DNA of 64,000 nt from Deltaproteobacteria bacterium (GCA_002731275.1 PCBK01000033.1:65198-129197); one strand, 5' to 3'; positions 43,682-53,635 are shown, numbered from the stretch's first letter. Numbers and translations are program-made. The notes: a model not told the origin generated them from the sequence alone.

Positions 43682-45313
43682 TCACTCTGGCAGATACACG
43701 CGATAGTCGATATCCGGAAAGATCGCATCACGTCGCTGCAGCAACGATAAGCATACCTCATCGATCTCATCAGCACAAAGCGCTCGATACAAACGTTCGA
43801 CATGCTCGATGTGCTGTTTAACCCGTTTTGTGGCGTAATGGACTGCGCTTTTGGTCTGGATCAAGAACGCCCAATCAGATGACTGCGCCAACAAAAGCTC
43901 TCGCGCCATCTGATCGAGACAAGTTTTGTGTAAACCCGTCGCGTCAGGATACCTTCTCGCAGCATCCAACATCATCACGACGGCGTCCTCGATCAATGAA
44001 TAGATCCAGTCGTTGGAAGGTTCGAGCCACACTTGCGCATATCCCTGCGCGCCCCACGAACTAAAAGACGGCTCCACCATTTGTAGTCGCGATTGATGCA
44101 GTAAATATTGTGTGGGAGAACAACATACGATCTCTTCTTGCGCCGCAAAGTGCGACAACACAGCCTCAAGAAAGAGTGGTCCCTCAAACCACCAGTGGCC
44201 AAACAGCTCCGCATCGTAAGGACAGGTGACGACAGGTAAAAACGGCATCTCTTGTGAGAGAGACTGTAATTTCGTTCGCCTCGCCTGGACAAAGTGGTAA
44301 GCGTGTACATGTGCAGCGACTTTGGCCGCGTCCACATTGTACCACTCCTTGTCCTCGGTCTCGCCAGTGACACGATGATACTTCATCCCTGTCATCTTGC
44401 GTTCACCTGTCGGTTGGACAAATGGACGGATGTACTCCATCGGACGATCAAAGCCGATATCCCGATAAAAATCTCTGTACCGAGTGTCACCAGGGTAGCC
44501 ATCTTTGGCACTCCAGACCTGCCTTGAAGATTCCTGGTCTCGGGCAAAGACAGCCATCCCGTAGTGGGTAAAGACAGGCGCATACACACCAAATTGGGCC
44601 GTTGGCCTCGCCTGTTCTACACCATGACTGTCCAAAAAGAAGTAGCGAATCCCCCTTCGACGTAAATACTTCTCGACCTCGACAGTGTAGCCACACTCCG
44701 GCAACCAGATCCCTCTCGGTCCCTGTCCAAAGCATTCAATGTAATGGTCTACTGCGACATCAATCTGAGCCTTCATGGCTTCAGGATGGTGGGCCATCAA
44801 AGGCAAGAAGCCATGTGTCGCAGCACATGTGCAGATCTCGACAACACCAGCCTGTTGCAAACGCGAGAAGGCCGAGACCAGATCCATCTCATATCCAACA
44901 AATGCCTCTCTCTGGGCCTGATAGAGCGTGAGATAGTGCTCAGCTAGACTGCGCTCTTGTGGCGTGCTTTCGGCCCGTGTCTGTTCGAGTGTCGCGAGCG
45001 CACAAAGACGCTCCAAGCGGCGCATAAAACGCTCTTGTAGCAATGGAGTACGTAACATCGAACAGAGCGTGGGACTCATCGACATCGTCAGCGTGACAGG
45101 GGCCTGTTGTTGCGCCAGGTCTTCAAGGAGAGAGAGGAGTGGAAGATAGGTCTCACTGATCGCCTCATAGAGCCAATCCTCTTCGAGAAAATCGTCATGT
45201 TCGGGATGGTGTACAAAAGGTAGATGGGCGTGGAGCATCAAGATGACCGCGCCTGTAAGTGTAGCCTCTTGTGTGAGTAACGGGTGGGACTTGAGCGGAG
45301 AAGGAGAATTCAC
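43682..45313 (-). CDS. GH57 1,4-alpha-glucan branching enzyme
   Basis: 543-residue glycoside hydrolase family 57 protein of the branching-enzyme (DUF1957) type, forming alpha-1,6 branches in glycogen. HAHLP at ~28-32, nucleophile Glu206 in GIWLPECGYT, and acid/base Asp367 in CPYDAELFGHWWFEG are in place. DGYPGDTRYRDFYRDIGFDR is the usual substrate-binding segment, and the end FPDIDYRVYLPE is typical of the family. The start is GTG at 45313, overlapping the stop of the DUF4912 gene by 4 bases. The pairing with DUF4912 recurs in other bacteria and points to glycogen or alpha-glucan metabolism. Confidence 0.92.
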   Translation of the reverse strand: MNSPSPLKSHPLLTQEATLTGAVILMLHAHLPFVHHPEHDDFLEEDWLYEAISETYLPLLSLLEDLAQQQAPVTLTMSMSPTLCSMLRTPLLQERFMRRLERLCALATLEQTRAESTPQERSLAEHYLTLYQAQREAFVGYEMDLVSAFSRLQQAGVVEICTCAATHGFLPLMAHHPEAMKAQIDVAVDHYIECFGQGPRGIWLPECGYTVEVEKYLRRRGIRYFFLDSHGVEQARPTAQFGVYAPVFTHYGMAVFARDQESSRQVWSAKDGYPGDTRYRDFYRDIGFDRPMEYIRPFVQPTGERKMTGMKYHRVTGETEDKEWYNVDAAKVAAHVHAYHFVQARRTKLQSLSQEMPFLPVVTCPYDAELFGHWWFEGPLFLEAVLSHFAAQEEIVCCSPTQYLLHQSRLQMVEPSFSSWGAQGYAQVWLEPSNDWIYSLIEDAVVMMLDAARRYPDATGLHKTCLDQMARELLLAQSSDWAFLIQTKSAVHYATKRVKQHIEHVERLYRALCADEIDEVCLSLLQRRDAIFPDIDYRVYLPE

Positions 45314-46290
45314 CGAGTCAATCCGGTCATGGAGGAACTTGACGTGTCTTGGGGTTGATGGGGCTGAAAGGAAGGTCTGTCGATCGGTCGCTTCTCACGT
45401 GTGACGACAGGTACACCAGCAGGGATCTCTTCGCGCTCTTCAACAATCACCATCTCCCGCTCCTGTGGACGTCCACTACCATCGTGTTCGACGTGCTCAG
45501 GTGTCAAAAAGACGACACGTTGGCGTGTCATGACTTCGGCGGGTTTATCACCCATCATCGCGACGGCATGGACAAAGCTACCTTCTTCTTTGGTCAGCTC
45601 CGTCGTCATCGGAAGATCGAGGTAGTGGATCTCGTCTTCGTTGGTGGGTGTGTTGTTGAGCTGAATGGTGTTAGAGGTCAGGACATCCTGGCCTTGCAGG
45701 TCATCGTATAGCCGAGCTTGTAATGTTCCTGTGGGTGCCTCGACGTGAAAGTAGTGCTGGCTTTGATCGCGAAGCTCCACCATACGCTCGGCGAGAGGCT
45801 GTTCATCCTGGTAAACCCGCAACAGGACCGTTCTGTTTGCAGGTTGCTCATCACGAGGCCAGCGCCAGTGTGCAAAGAACTCTTGGGGAGCGCGTCGTAA
45901 TAACGTCATCTGCCCCTCGATATCTTGTGGTGCCTTCGTACTTGTCAACACGCTCATAGGCGCAACAGGTTCAAACGAAGATGCACTTTCAGGCACAACA
46001 TTGGACAAGGACATCGTCTCTTCCTCTGTGCTCTCGTCATCTTTTGCTTCGGAGACCGCTTGCTCCTCGGAGTTATCTTGTGGGGCCTTGGTCTCGACGG
46101 CTGGCGAGTCTTCTTTTACCTGTCGAGCTTCTTCTGTAGGAGTCTCAGTCTTCTCTGCCTTGGCAGCAGAAGCAACATCTTTGGAGGGTGTGTCTTGGCC
46201 TTTGACCTCTTGTGCGTTTGGTGAGGAGACGCCAAAGACACCCAAAATGCCTTGCCAGATTGTTCGAAACAGGGAAAATAAAAATTGCAT
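45310..46290 (-). CDS. DUF4912-domain protein
   Basis: 326-residue protein of unknown biochemical function. Residues ~15-120 are a Glu/Ala/Lys-rich, probably disordered stretch following a short hydrophobic N-terminus (FLFSLFRTIWQGILGVFGV). DUF4912 occupies ~130-245: LLRRAPQEFFAHWRW, RVYQDEQPLAERMVEL, HYFHVEAPTGTLQARLYDD. Such domains bind or assist polysaccharide enzymes by gene context; here it overlaps the GH57 branching enzyme by 4 bases. The start is taken at ATG 46290 with GAGTGAG upstream; an in-frame TTG at 46302 lacks a site. Confidence 0.82.
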   Translation of the reverse strand: MQFLFSLFRTIWQGILGVFGVSSPNAQEVKGQDTPSKDVASAAKAEKTETPTEEARQVKEDSPAVETKAPQDNSEEQAVSEAKDDESTEEETMSLSNVVPESASSFEPVAPMSVLTSTKAPQDIEGQMTLLRRAPQEFFAHWRWPRDEQPANRTVLLRVYQDEQPLAERMVELRDQSQHYFHVEAPTGTLQARLYDDLQGQDVLTSNTIQLNNTPTNEDEIHYLDLPMTTELTKEEGSFVHAVAMMGDKPAEVMTRQRVVFLTPEHVEHDGSGRPQEREMVIVEEREEIPAGVPVVTREKRPIDRPSFQPHQPQDTSSSSMTGLTR

Positions 46291-46544
46291 ATTCTCACTC
46301 AATATAGATGGAAAAGAAGGTTCACCAACATCTGAAAAGACCTTCGAACAAAGAGCTTACATAACAGCCTGCGCCCAAAGTGTCAACCAAAAGCGTTGTC
46401 ACCCCACATAGATATAGCCATGACAAACACAACCTTCGTCCACTGAAACATCCCCCAACGACAAAAAACAAGAGCTTGCAATCTGGTCAGTCATCCTTAC
46501 GTTGAGAACGTCTTCGCAAACCCACACAAGACAAAGGAAGGACG

Positions 46545-47435
46545 ATGCGATTTTTGATCACTGGTGGGACGGGCTTCATAGGAAGTCACTTCCAACAAAG
46601 CGCCCTCGCACACGAAGAACACGAAGTTGTCATCCTCACACGTAGTGAAAAAGCCTCCAACCACCCAAGGCTACACTATGTCCAATGGAACGGTCGCAAG
46701 ATCCCGGCAGAGGTGGGTGAGATTGACGTGATTCTCAACCTCGCAGGCGCCAACATCGCCGACAAAGCATGGACCGCCTCGCGCAAGATGGTGCTCGTCG
46801 ACAGCCGCGTTGACGCGACCAATGCCTGTGTCTCATTCATCAAGGCAAGCGAACACAAACCCAAAGTCTTTTTGTCTTGCTCTGCCATCGGTATTTACGG
46901 CGGCGACAACCCGACGCCAAGCGATGAAGACGCACCACTCGGAAGTGACTTTATGGCGACACTGTGTCAACGCTGGGAAGACGCAGCAGCAGACGCTGGT
47001 ATCCGGACAATTATCTTCCGCACACCGATCGTCCTCGACGCCAAAGAAGGTGCCCTGCCCAAAATGGCTATGCCCTTCAAACTCTTTGTAGGTGGTGTCC
47101 TTGGCTCCGGTAAACAAGGCATCTCATGGATACACGTTGAGGACTTCATCGATCTCTTGTGGCGCTTTGTCGAAGACGAATCACTCAAGGGGACCATCAA
47201 CGCCTGCACCCCCAACTACGTAGACAATGCCGAGCTGAGCAAAGAGTTGGCTGCGGCCTTGGGTCGTCCCAATCTGTTCTGGGTTCCCTCTTTTGTGATG
47301 AAGCTGCTGCTCGGTGAACGTGCGATCATCGTCCTTGGAGGCCAAAAGGTCATCCCACGCCGACTACAAGAGGTGGAGTATTCATTCAAATTCCCAACGC
47401 TGCGAGAAGCCCTTCAGGATCTATACAACAAATAA
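46545..47435 (+). CDS. TIGR01777-type NAD(P)-dependent epimerase
   Basis: 296-residue extended-SDR protein of the YfcH/TIGR01777 group (related to the cell-division-inhibitor SulA-like annotation of older databases). ITGGTGFIGSHF is the nucleotide-binding site; ILNLAGANIADKAWTASRK, VDSRVDATNACV, SCSAIGIYGG, ISWIHVEDFI and INACTPNYVDNAELSKELA are all characteristic. The C-terminal YSFKFPTLREAL matches the usual end. AAGGAAGG precedes the start. Biochemical function is not established for this group. It is 142 bases upstream of the PhyH gene. Confidence 0.9.
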   Translation: MRFLITGGTGFIGSHFQQSALAHEEHEVVILTRSEKASNHPRLHYVQWNGRKIPAEVGEIDVILNLAGANIADKAWTASRKMVLVDSRVDATNACVSFIKASEHKPKVFLSCSAIGIYGGDNPTPSDEDAPLGSDFMATLCQRWEDAAADAGIRTIIFRTPIVLDAKEGALPKMAMPFKLFVGGVLGSGKQGISWIHVEDFIDLLWRFVEDESLKGTINACTPNYVDNAELSKELAAALGRPNLFWVPSFVMKLLLGERAIIVLGGQKVIPRRLQEVEYSFKFPTLREALQDLYNK

Positions 47436-47577
47436 GCAACATCTTCCTCAAAAACTGGATCAACACTCCCTACGACTTGTACTCTATACAAAAAACCGGC
47501 CACAGCTTGCCGTGATGACACAAAGCACAATCACACCGCATACAGTGGCCTTATGATCCCCCTATGAGGAAGACAAT

Positions 47578-48342
47578 ATGCAGCTCAGCGAAGCACAACG
47601 CGATACATTCTTTGAAGATGGTTTTGTCATCATTCCCAACGTTTTCTCTCCCCAAGAGATCGAGAGAATGCGCATGTCCTTTGAACGCCTCCTCGACATG
47701 GCGCGTTCACTGGAAGGCAAAGTCATCCACGAGGGCGCCCAATTTGTCGTCGAACAACGCCCCCATCAACAACCCCCATTTTGTTTCCACAGAGTGGGGT
47801 GGTGTGGCGCTGTCGAACCCTATCTTTTGGAGATCGGCCGCTCCCCCAAGCTCCTGAAGATGGTCTCACAGCTCCTTGGTAGCCAGACAGTCGTCCACTT
47901 GCTCAACCAGGCTCACTACAAACAACCCCACGACGGGTTGGCCTTTCCCTGGCATCAGGACAGCTACCATCGGCGTTATGGGACCTCTCTGTGGGAGGAT
48001 CTCAATGAAAAGGGAAGTTACGTGCAGACAGCGATCGCCCTCGACGATGTCACCGAGGAAAATGGACCTTTGGAGTTTATACCGGGCAGTTGGCGCAAAG
48101 GACACATCGTCAGAGAAGTGGACGAACAACCTCCTTTTGACGTCTCCAGCGCTGTAAAGGGCTTGATGTCCACTGGTGATGTCGTGATGTTTGGCCCCTT
48201 CACCTTTCATCGCAGTATGCCCAATGAAAGCACATCCCCTCGCAGGATCTTGATCAACGGTTATGCCTATCCAGGTGCCAACGCCCGAGAATACACAGGT
48301 TCGGGCACAGGCATCCCTTTACAAGTGGAGACCTCTTCTTGA
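47578..48342 (+). CDS. Phytanoyl-CoA dioxygenase (PhyH) family protein
   Basis: 254-residue Fe(II)/2-oxoglutarate-dependent oxygenase. FFEDGFVIIPNVFSPQEI opens the fold; the iron ligands are the His and Asp of PWHQDSYH and a distal His in FTFHRSMPN; ENGPLEFIPGSWRKGH is the standard core. Arg in SPRRILINGY would bind 2-oxoglutarate. Substrates range widely in this family. GAGGAAG precedes the ATG. The stop overlaps the first codon of the ABC exporter gene (TTGA), suggesting a link between the oxygenase product and export, though that is inference. Confidence 0.9.
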   Translation: MQLSEAQRDTFFEDGFVIIPNVFSPQEIERMRMSFERLLDMARSLEGKVIHEGAQFVVEQRPHQQPPFCFHRVGWCGAVEPYLLEIGRSPKLLKMVSQLLGSQTVVHLLNQAHYKQPHDGLAFPWHQDSYHRRYGTSLWEDLNEKGSYVQTAIALDDVTEENGPLEFIPGSWRKGHIVREVDEQPPFDVSSAVKGLMSTGDVVMFGPFTFHRSMPNESTSPRRILINGYAYPGANAREYTGSGTGIPLQVETSS

Positions 48343-50162
48343 CACTTATGCTCTCCTTTGTTCGCCGCTACGTCATGCCCTTTTGGTTGTGGTTTGTAGC
48401 GGGAAGTTTCTTCCTCTTTATCACCAACTACCTCGCGGTCCAGATCCCCATCCAACTGGCCAAAGCCATCGACGCGATCCGCGTAGGAAACCAACCACAA
48501 ACGCTGTACTACGCCATCGTCACGATCGCCATCATGGGCGCGCTCGTGATCATCGTCCGTACACTGTCTCGCGTGTTGTTCTTCACACCGGGCCGTCTCG
48601 TCGAGTACCAGCTCAAGAACGACATGTTCGACAAGCTCTTGCGCCTGCAACCTTCCTTTTACTCGGAGTGGCAGACTGGCGACATCGTCTCAAGGACAGC
48701 CAACGACATGACCTTTGTCCGCGTCATGGTCGGTTTTGGGACACTGCAAGTGATCAACATCACGACCGCGTTGCTCCTCGCAGGCACACAGATGCTCTTG
48801 CTCTCTCCGTGGTTGACGTTGTTGATCCTGCTCCCCCTCGGAGTCGGAATGATCGTCGTCAATGTCGGAATACGTCGGCTGTTTGACCTCTCCCGTCAGA
48901 GCCAGGAGGAGATGTCCTCACTCTCCGAACACATCCTTGCGAGCTTACAGGGAGTCCAGACGATTCAGGGGTTCAACGCACAGGAGGCTTTTCATACACG
49001 CTTCCTCAAGCGGAACAAAGACTATATGACGACCAACCTCAAGCTCGTGAATGTCCGCGTCATCACCCTCCCCGTCCTCGCCCTCTCTGGAGCGATGTGT
49101 ATCTGGGTCTTGTTGGCGTTTGGCGGTCCAATGGCCATCAGGAAGGAGATCTCCGTCGGACAACTCGTCGCCTTCACGAGTTACATCGCGCTGTTGCTCA
49201 TGCCGCTTCGTTCGCTTGGGTGGTTGATGTCCGTCTTCCAACGTGGCCGTACGAGTCTGGAGCGCGTGATGGAGTTACTCGACGTTGAACCAGAGCGCCC
49301 CGACCTACCCGATCCAATCCACACCCAACCTGGAAAGGGACCGGGATTTCGCTTCAAGCACTTGAGCTTTGCCTACCCCGATGATCCAGACAATCCGGTC
49401 CTTCACGATATCGATGTAGAGCTTCCTGCAGGGAAGATGATCGGCGTCTTTGGTCGCACAGGTTCGGGAAAAACGACCCTCTTGCGTCTACTCTCAAGAG
49501 CATATAATGCACAACCAGAGCAACTCTTTGTCGACGACATCGACATCACAAAGCTCCACCTCGACGAGTGGCGAAAACGCATGTCTGTCGTCACCCAGTC
49601 CCCCTTTCTCTTCTCCGATGATATCGCGACCAACATCGCGATGGGAGAACGTCCCCGCGAAGAGATCGAGCAGGCGATCGACAGCGCCGCTCTTCGCAGG
49701 GATCTCGAATCCCTTCCAGATGGTCTCGACACGATCGTCGGTGAGCGCGGCATCATGCTCTCAGGTGGTCAACGTCAGCGCGTCGCCCTCGCGCGCGCAC
49801 TCTGTCGCCCCTTTGACTTCCTCATCCTCGACGATGTCCTCTCTGCTGTCGATCACCAAACGGAACACACCTTGATCGAGACGATCAAACAGATTGGACA
49901 CAGCCGCCCAGAAGCGCCCCCTACGACCATCCTGGTCTCTCACAGACTCTCAGCGCTTTGTAGTACCGACCTTATCCTCGTACTCGAACACGGAAAACTC
50001 GTGGACAAGGGAACCCATCAAGAGCTGATCCGACGAGAAGGCCCATACAAAGAGGCCTGGGAGCTTCAGAGCAACAAAGTCGATGACGAAGGAAACCCCA
50101 TCGAGATCCCATGTGACCCACCGTCCGAGGGAACAGATGACAGCAAAGAGGAGGACGTGTAA
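48339..50162 (+). CDS. ABC exporter half-transporter, degenerate-site subunit (MdlA-like)
   Basis: 607-residue fusion of six transmembrane helices (~1-310) and an ATPase domain (~335-575). Walker A GRTGSGKTT, Q-loop VVTQSPFLFSDDI, signature LSGGQRQRVALARAL, Walker B FLILDDVLSAVD, switch His in VSHRLSAL. The residue after Walker B is Asp rather than Glu, as in MdlA-like partners, so the ATP site built from this subunit is probably weak. The end is an acidic tail. The likely start is TTG at 48339 (GTGGAG 8 bases upstream, overlapping the PhyH stop); an ATG at 48348 is the alternative. Overlaps the second subunit by one base. Confidence 0.9.
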   Translation: MTLMLSFVRRYVMPFWLWFVAGSFFLFITNYLAVQIPIQLAKAIDAIRVGNQPQTLYYAIVTIAIMGALVIIVRTLSRVLFFTPGRLVEYQLKNDMFDKLLRLQPSFYSEWQTGDIVSRTANDMTFVRVMVGFGTLQVINITTALLLAGTQMLLLSPWLTLLILLPLGVGMIVVNVGIRRLFDLSRQSQEEMSSLSEHILASLQGVQTIQGFNAQEAFHTRFLKRNKDYMTTNLKLVNVRVITLPVLALSGAMCIWVLLAFGGPMAIRKEISVGQLVAFTSYIALLLMPLRSLGWLMSVFQRGRTSLERVMELLDVEPERPDLPDPIHTQPGKGPGFRFKHLSFAYPDDPDNPVLHDIDVELPAGKMIGVFGRTGSGKTTLLRLLSRAYNAQPEQLFVDDIDITKLHLDEWRKRMSVVTQSPFLFSDDIATNIAMGERPREEIEQAIDSAALRRDLESLPDGLDTIVGERGIMLSGGQRQRVALARALCRPFDFLILDDVLSAVDHQTEHTLIETIKQIGHSRPEAPPTTILVSHRLSALCSTDLILVLEHGKLVDKGTHQELIRREGPYKEAWELQSNKVDDEGNPIEIPCDPPSEGTDDSKEEDV

Positions 50163-51910
50163 TGGAGACATCCACACAAACATCTTCGGACAGTCGACTC
50201 CTCAGAAGGCTCTGGCCTTACGTCGAGCCCAATCGTTGGCTGCTGTATCTCGCAATCGTCCTCACCCCCCTGACGATGTTGATATCACTCGTGCAACCCT
50301 GGCTGATGAAGCGGTGTATCGATGACTTTATCACTCCAGGAAAACTCGAAGGTCTACAATGGATCGCGGGTATGTACCTGGTCTCTGTCCTCGTGGGATA
50401 TGTGTTGGAGGTCTCATACACATTATCTCTCGCGACAGTCGGTCAAAACACGATCTTCCGTCTGCGCGAAGGTGTCTACAAACACCTGATCTCTATGGCC
50501 CCCTCTTTTTACGACAAACGTCCAGCTGGCGCGCTGCTCACAAGAGCGACGTCAGACGTCGAAGCGCTCGGCGAAACGCTCACATCTGGTGTCATCACCA
50601 TCTTGCTCGACATCTTGATGGTGACGGGGATTCTCGTGGTGATGTTCAGCATGGAGTGGCGTCTGACCCTCGTCTTATTTGCAGTCGCACCGCCGCTGCT
50701 GTGGATCTTGTCGGTCTTACGTAAACAACTGCGAACGTATTTTACAGTGATCAGAGATAGCCTCGCGGCGGTCAACGCTTACCTCGCAGAGCGCGTTGCA
50801 GGTGTCGAGATCATTCAGTACTTCAGCCACGAAGAAGCCACTCACAAGCGCTTCGTCGAGCTGAATGACGTCTACAAACAGGCAACGGTCCGCTCGAATA
50901 TCTTCGACGCTGCGATGTACGCAGTGGTAGATGGTGTGGGTTCGATCTGTATCGCGCTGATGTTGTGGTATGCGACCTCTAGCTGGTTTGGTTCGGCGAT
51001 CTCGATCGGTCTGCTCGTCGCGTTCATCTCCTATCTACAGAGATTGTTCCGCCCACTGCAAGAGTTCTCGGGCAAGATCGCGATCATTCAACGTGCGACG
51101 ACAGCGCTCGAAAAGATCTTTGGTCTGCTCGATGACAAAGAACAAATCTCCGAAGGAGACAGCACGCTCGAAGAGACAAAGGGTCATATTGTCGTGGATG
51201 ATGTGTACTTTGCCTACAAAGAAGAGGACATCCTCAAGGGCGTTTCGATGGAGGTCAAACCTGGAGAGGTCGTCGCGATTGTCGGCTCGACAGGCAGTGG
51301 AAAGACCACACTGATCCGTCTGTTGACGCGCTCATATGAAGGGTATCGAGGTTCGATCAAGCTCGACGGTGTAGAACTCTCAAGTCTCTCACCACAGACA
51401 GTCCGCGATACGACGGCGACAGTCCAACAGGACATTCAATTGTTCTCCGAGACTGTGCATTTTAACGTGGCGCTCGACAATCCAGAGATCAACGAGAAGC
51501 AGGTTGAGGCTGCTGCGTCGATCGTTCACGCGGACACATTTATCGAAGATCTGCCCGATCAGTGGAAGCAAGTGTTGCGAGAGCGAGGCGCGAATTTATC
51601 GGCAGGACAAGGACAATTGTTGACCTTTGCGCGCACCATGGCGTACGACCCAAAAGTCGTCATCCTCGACGAGGCGACCGCGAATATCGACTCGAAGACG
51701 GAGACCCTGATCCAGGACGCCATCGCGCAGATCTTTTCGCGAAAGACAGTCATTGTCATCGCCCACAGACTCAGCACAATCACCGCCGCAGATAGGATCC
51801 TCGTGATGAACAAAGGTCGCGTCGCAGAACAAGGCACACACAAAGAACTCCTCGAACAAGGAGGACTTTACGCCTCGATGTACGAGAGCGGCTTCTCCGA
51901 AAACACATAA
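50162..51910 (+). CDS. ABC exporter half-transporter, catalytic-site subunit (MdlB-like)
   Basis: 582 residues: six transmembrane helices (~20-310) and an ATPase domain with Walker A GSTGSGKTT, Q-loop TVQQDIQLFSETV, signature LSAGQGQLLTFART, Walker B VVILDEATANID (catalytic Glu present) and switch His in IAHRLST. The signature lacks the second Gly-Gln-Arg of the consensus (SAGQGQ), matching heterodimeric exporters in which one composite site is inactive. TAATG overlap with the first subunit makes co-translation likely. Together they form one inner-membrane exporter of lipid-like, drug-like or peptide substrates; the substrate is not predictable. Confidence 0.92.
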   Translation: METSTQTSSDSRLLRRLWPYVEPNRWLLYLAIVLTPLTMLISLVQPWLMKRCIDDFITPGKLEGLQWIAGMYLVSVLVGYVLEVSYTLSLATVGQNTIFRLREGVYKHLISMAPSFYDKRPAGALLTRATSDVEALGETLTSGVITILLDILMVTGILVVMFSMEWRLTLVLFAVAPPLLWILSVLRKQLRTYFTVIRDSLAAVNAYLAERVAGVEIIQYFSHEEATHKRFVELNDVYKQATVRSNIFDAAMYAVVDGVGSICIALMLWYATSSWFGSAISIGLLVAFISYLQRLFRPLQEFSGKIAIIQRATTALEKIFGLLDDKEQISEGDSTLEETKGHIVVDDVYFAYKEEDILKGVSMEVKPGEVVAIVGSTGSGKTTLIRLLTRSYEGYRGSIKLDGVELSSLSPQTVRDTTATVQQDIQLFSETVHFNVALDNPEINEKQVEAAASIVHADTFIEDLPDQWKQVLRERGANLSAGQGQLLTFARTMAYDPKVVILDEATANIDSKTETLIQDAIAQIFSRKTVIVIAHRLSTITAADRILVMNKGRVAEQGTHKELLEQGGLYASMYESGFSENT

Positions 51911-52023
51911 CAATACTGGACAACAGCGCCCACTATCCCCACCATAAAGAAGCAGCTCAAAGCCAACCCCGCTCGCCCCCCATGCTGGTCATTCTTTCCC
52001 CCTCTCTATTGTAAGGAACAAAG

Positions 52024-53496
52024 ATGTCCAAAAGAGCACTGCTTTGGTACAGAAACGATCTGCGATTACACGATCATGAACCTCTCATTGAGGCCACACG
52101 AGAATGTGATTCCGTCCTCCCAGTCTATGTCGTTGACCCACGACCCTTCGGGAGGACATACTACGGACTCGAAAAAACCGCAGGTTTTCGCGCACAATTC
52201 ATCAGAGAGAGTGTCGAAGCCCTCAGGCGTTCGTGGCAAGACACGTACGATGGGCAATTGCTCATCCTCCATGGTCGTCCAGAAGACCTCCTGCCTTCAC
52301 TATGTCAAACACACGATATAGACGCCGTATACGCTTATGGAGAGGCGACCTACGAAGAGATCTTCGTCGAAAGACAAGTCCAACAAGCCCTCCATATCCC
52401 TCTTCATCTTTATTGGGGAGGTACACTCCTACACATCGATGACCTTCCCTACCCGGTCTCTGCGCTCCCAGACGGCTTCACAAGGTTCCGAAAATCATGT
52501 GAGCTCGAAGTTTACCCCCGTCCATCACTCACACCCCCCTCAGACGTCGACATCATACGATGTGAAGATTGGGGATGGTTCCCAACAGATGAGGAGCTCG
52601 GTGTAAGCAGCCTCTGCCCTTCAACACATGCCCAAACGGACTTCGTAGGTGGCGAACATCGTGGGATACAGAGACTTCGACATTACTTTTGGCAGACCAA
52701 GTGTATCAGTCGATACAAAGAAACCAGAAATGGACTGCTTCGCTCGGATGATTCGAGTAAATTCTCCCCCTGGCTGGCACACGGATGTCTGTCACCAAGG
52801 TATATTTACGCCCAACTCAAACAATTCGAAGAAGAGGTGGTACAAAATAAGTCGACGTACTGGCTGTATTTCGAGTTATTGTGGAGAGATTTCTTTCGCT
52901 TTCGCGCCGTTCAATTGGGCAACAAGATCTTTCACGACACACCACATCAAAGATATAGCTCCCCAACAGCACGAGCTTGGGAGCGCTTTCACCTCTGGAA
53001 AGATGCGAAGACAGGGATCCCCTTTGTGGACGCGAACATGAAGGAGCTTGCTGAGACAGGCTTTATGTCGAACAGAGGACGTCAAAACGTCGCGAGCTTT
53101 TTGGTCAAAGATCTGCAAGTGCCCTGGCAGTTAGGTGCCGAATACTTCGAATCGATGTTGTTGGACTACGATGTCTGTAGCAATTATGGCAATTGGCGAT
53201 ACGTCGCAGGTGTCGGCGCAGATCCAAGGGACAATCGGTACTTCAACGTGCTCAAACAAGCTCAACAGTACGATGCAAAAGGTGAATATGTCAGACACTG
53301 GCTCCCTGCCCTTCAGTCATTGCCAGGAAAAAGTATCCACCAACCCTTTTTTCTCTCGGCGTCATTGCTCGACGACGCAGGGATCAACATCGGAGAGGAT
53401 TATCCCCCTCCTGTCGTACTTCCCAAGGCATTTCACAAGTATAAACTCCAAGAGGAACCCACCCTCCAAATGAACATGTTTGGTGCGCTCCGATAA
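52024..53496 (+). CDS. Cryptochrome DASH / photolyase-family flavoprotein
   Basis: 490-residue cryptochrome-photolyase protein. The N-terminal photolyase alpha/beta domain (ALLWYRNDLRLHDHEPL) binds an antenna cofactor; the helical FAD domain has ETRNGLLRSDDSSKFSPWLAHGCLSPRYIY, LLWRDFFRF, TGIPFVDANMKELAETGFMSNRGRQNVASFL and DYDVCSNYGNWRYVAGVGADPRDNRYFN. These and the short C-terminal tail fit CRY-DASH, which repairs CPD lesions mainly in single-stranded DNA and may also act as a photosensor. Class I CPD photolyase is less likely. AAGGAAC precedes the ATG. Monocistronic by context. Confidence 0.92.
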   Translation: MSKRALLWYRNDLRLHDHEPLIEATRECDSVLPVYVVDPRPFGRTYYGLEKTAGFRAQFIRESVEALRRSWQDTYDGQLLILHGRPEDLLPSLCQTHDIDAVYAYGEATYEEIFVERQVQQALHIPLHLYWGGTLLHIDDLPYPVSALPDGFTRFRKSCELEVYPRPSLTPPSDVDIIRCEDWGWFPTDEELGVSSLCPSTHAQTDFVGGEHRGIQRLRHYFWQTKCISRYKETRNGLLRSDDSSKFSPWLAHGCLSPRYIYAQLKQFEEEVVQNKSTYWLYFELLWRDFFRFRAVQLGNKIFHDTPHQRYSSPTARAWERFHLWKDAKTGIPFVDANMKELAETGFMSNRGRQNVASFLVKDLQVPWQLGAEYFESMLLDYDVCSNYGNWRYVAGVGADPRDNRYFNVLKQAQQYDAKGEYVRHWLPALQSLPGKSIHQPFFLSASLLDDAGINIGEDYPPPVVLPKAFHKYKLQEEPTLQMNMFGALR

Positions 53497-53499
53497 TGT

Positions 53500-53518
53500 T
53501 GTGACACGTTGCGTCACA
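53500..53518. promoter_or_regulatory. Small palindrome between cryptochrome and next gene
   Basis: TGTGAC-acgttgc-GTCACA, 6-base arms, 4 bases after the cryptochrome stop. It lacks a T-run, so an operator for the next gene is as likely as a terminator. Confidence 0.3.
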
Positions 53519-53635
53519 CGACTCCATAACATCCTTATGTGAAAGATGAAATCCATCACACCACATGGATGTCTATTCTCCGGCCCACAGAAAATGTCAG
53601 GTGGGACACACAAAGAATACGGAGCGTTCGGAACG

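Noticed and set aside
48263..48886. 207-codon open frame overlapping the PhyH/ABC junction
   Set aside because: Arg/His/Pro-rich out-of-frame reading of the ABC exporter gene.
53500..53518. Rho-independent terminator after the cryptochrome gene
   Set aside because: The stem is only 6 bases and is not followed by a T-run; kept only as a palindrome.
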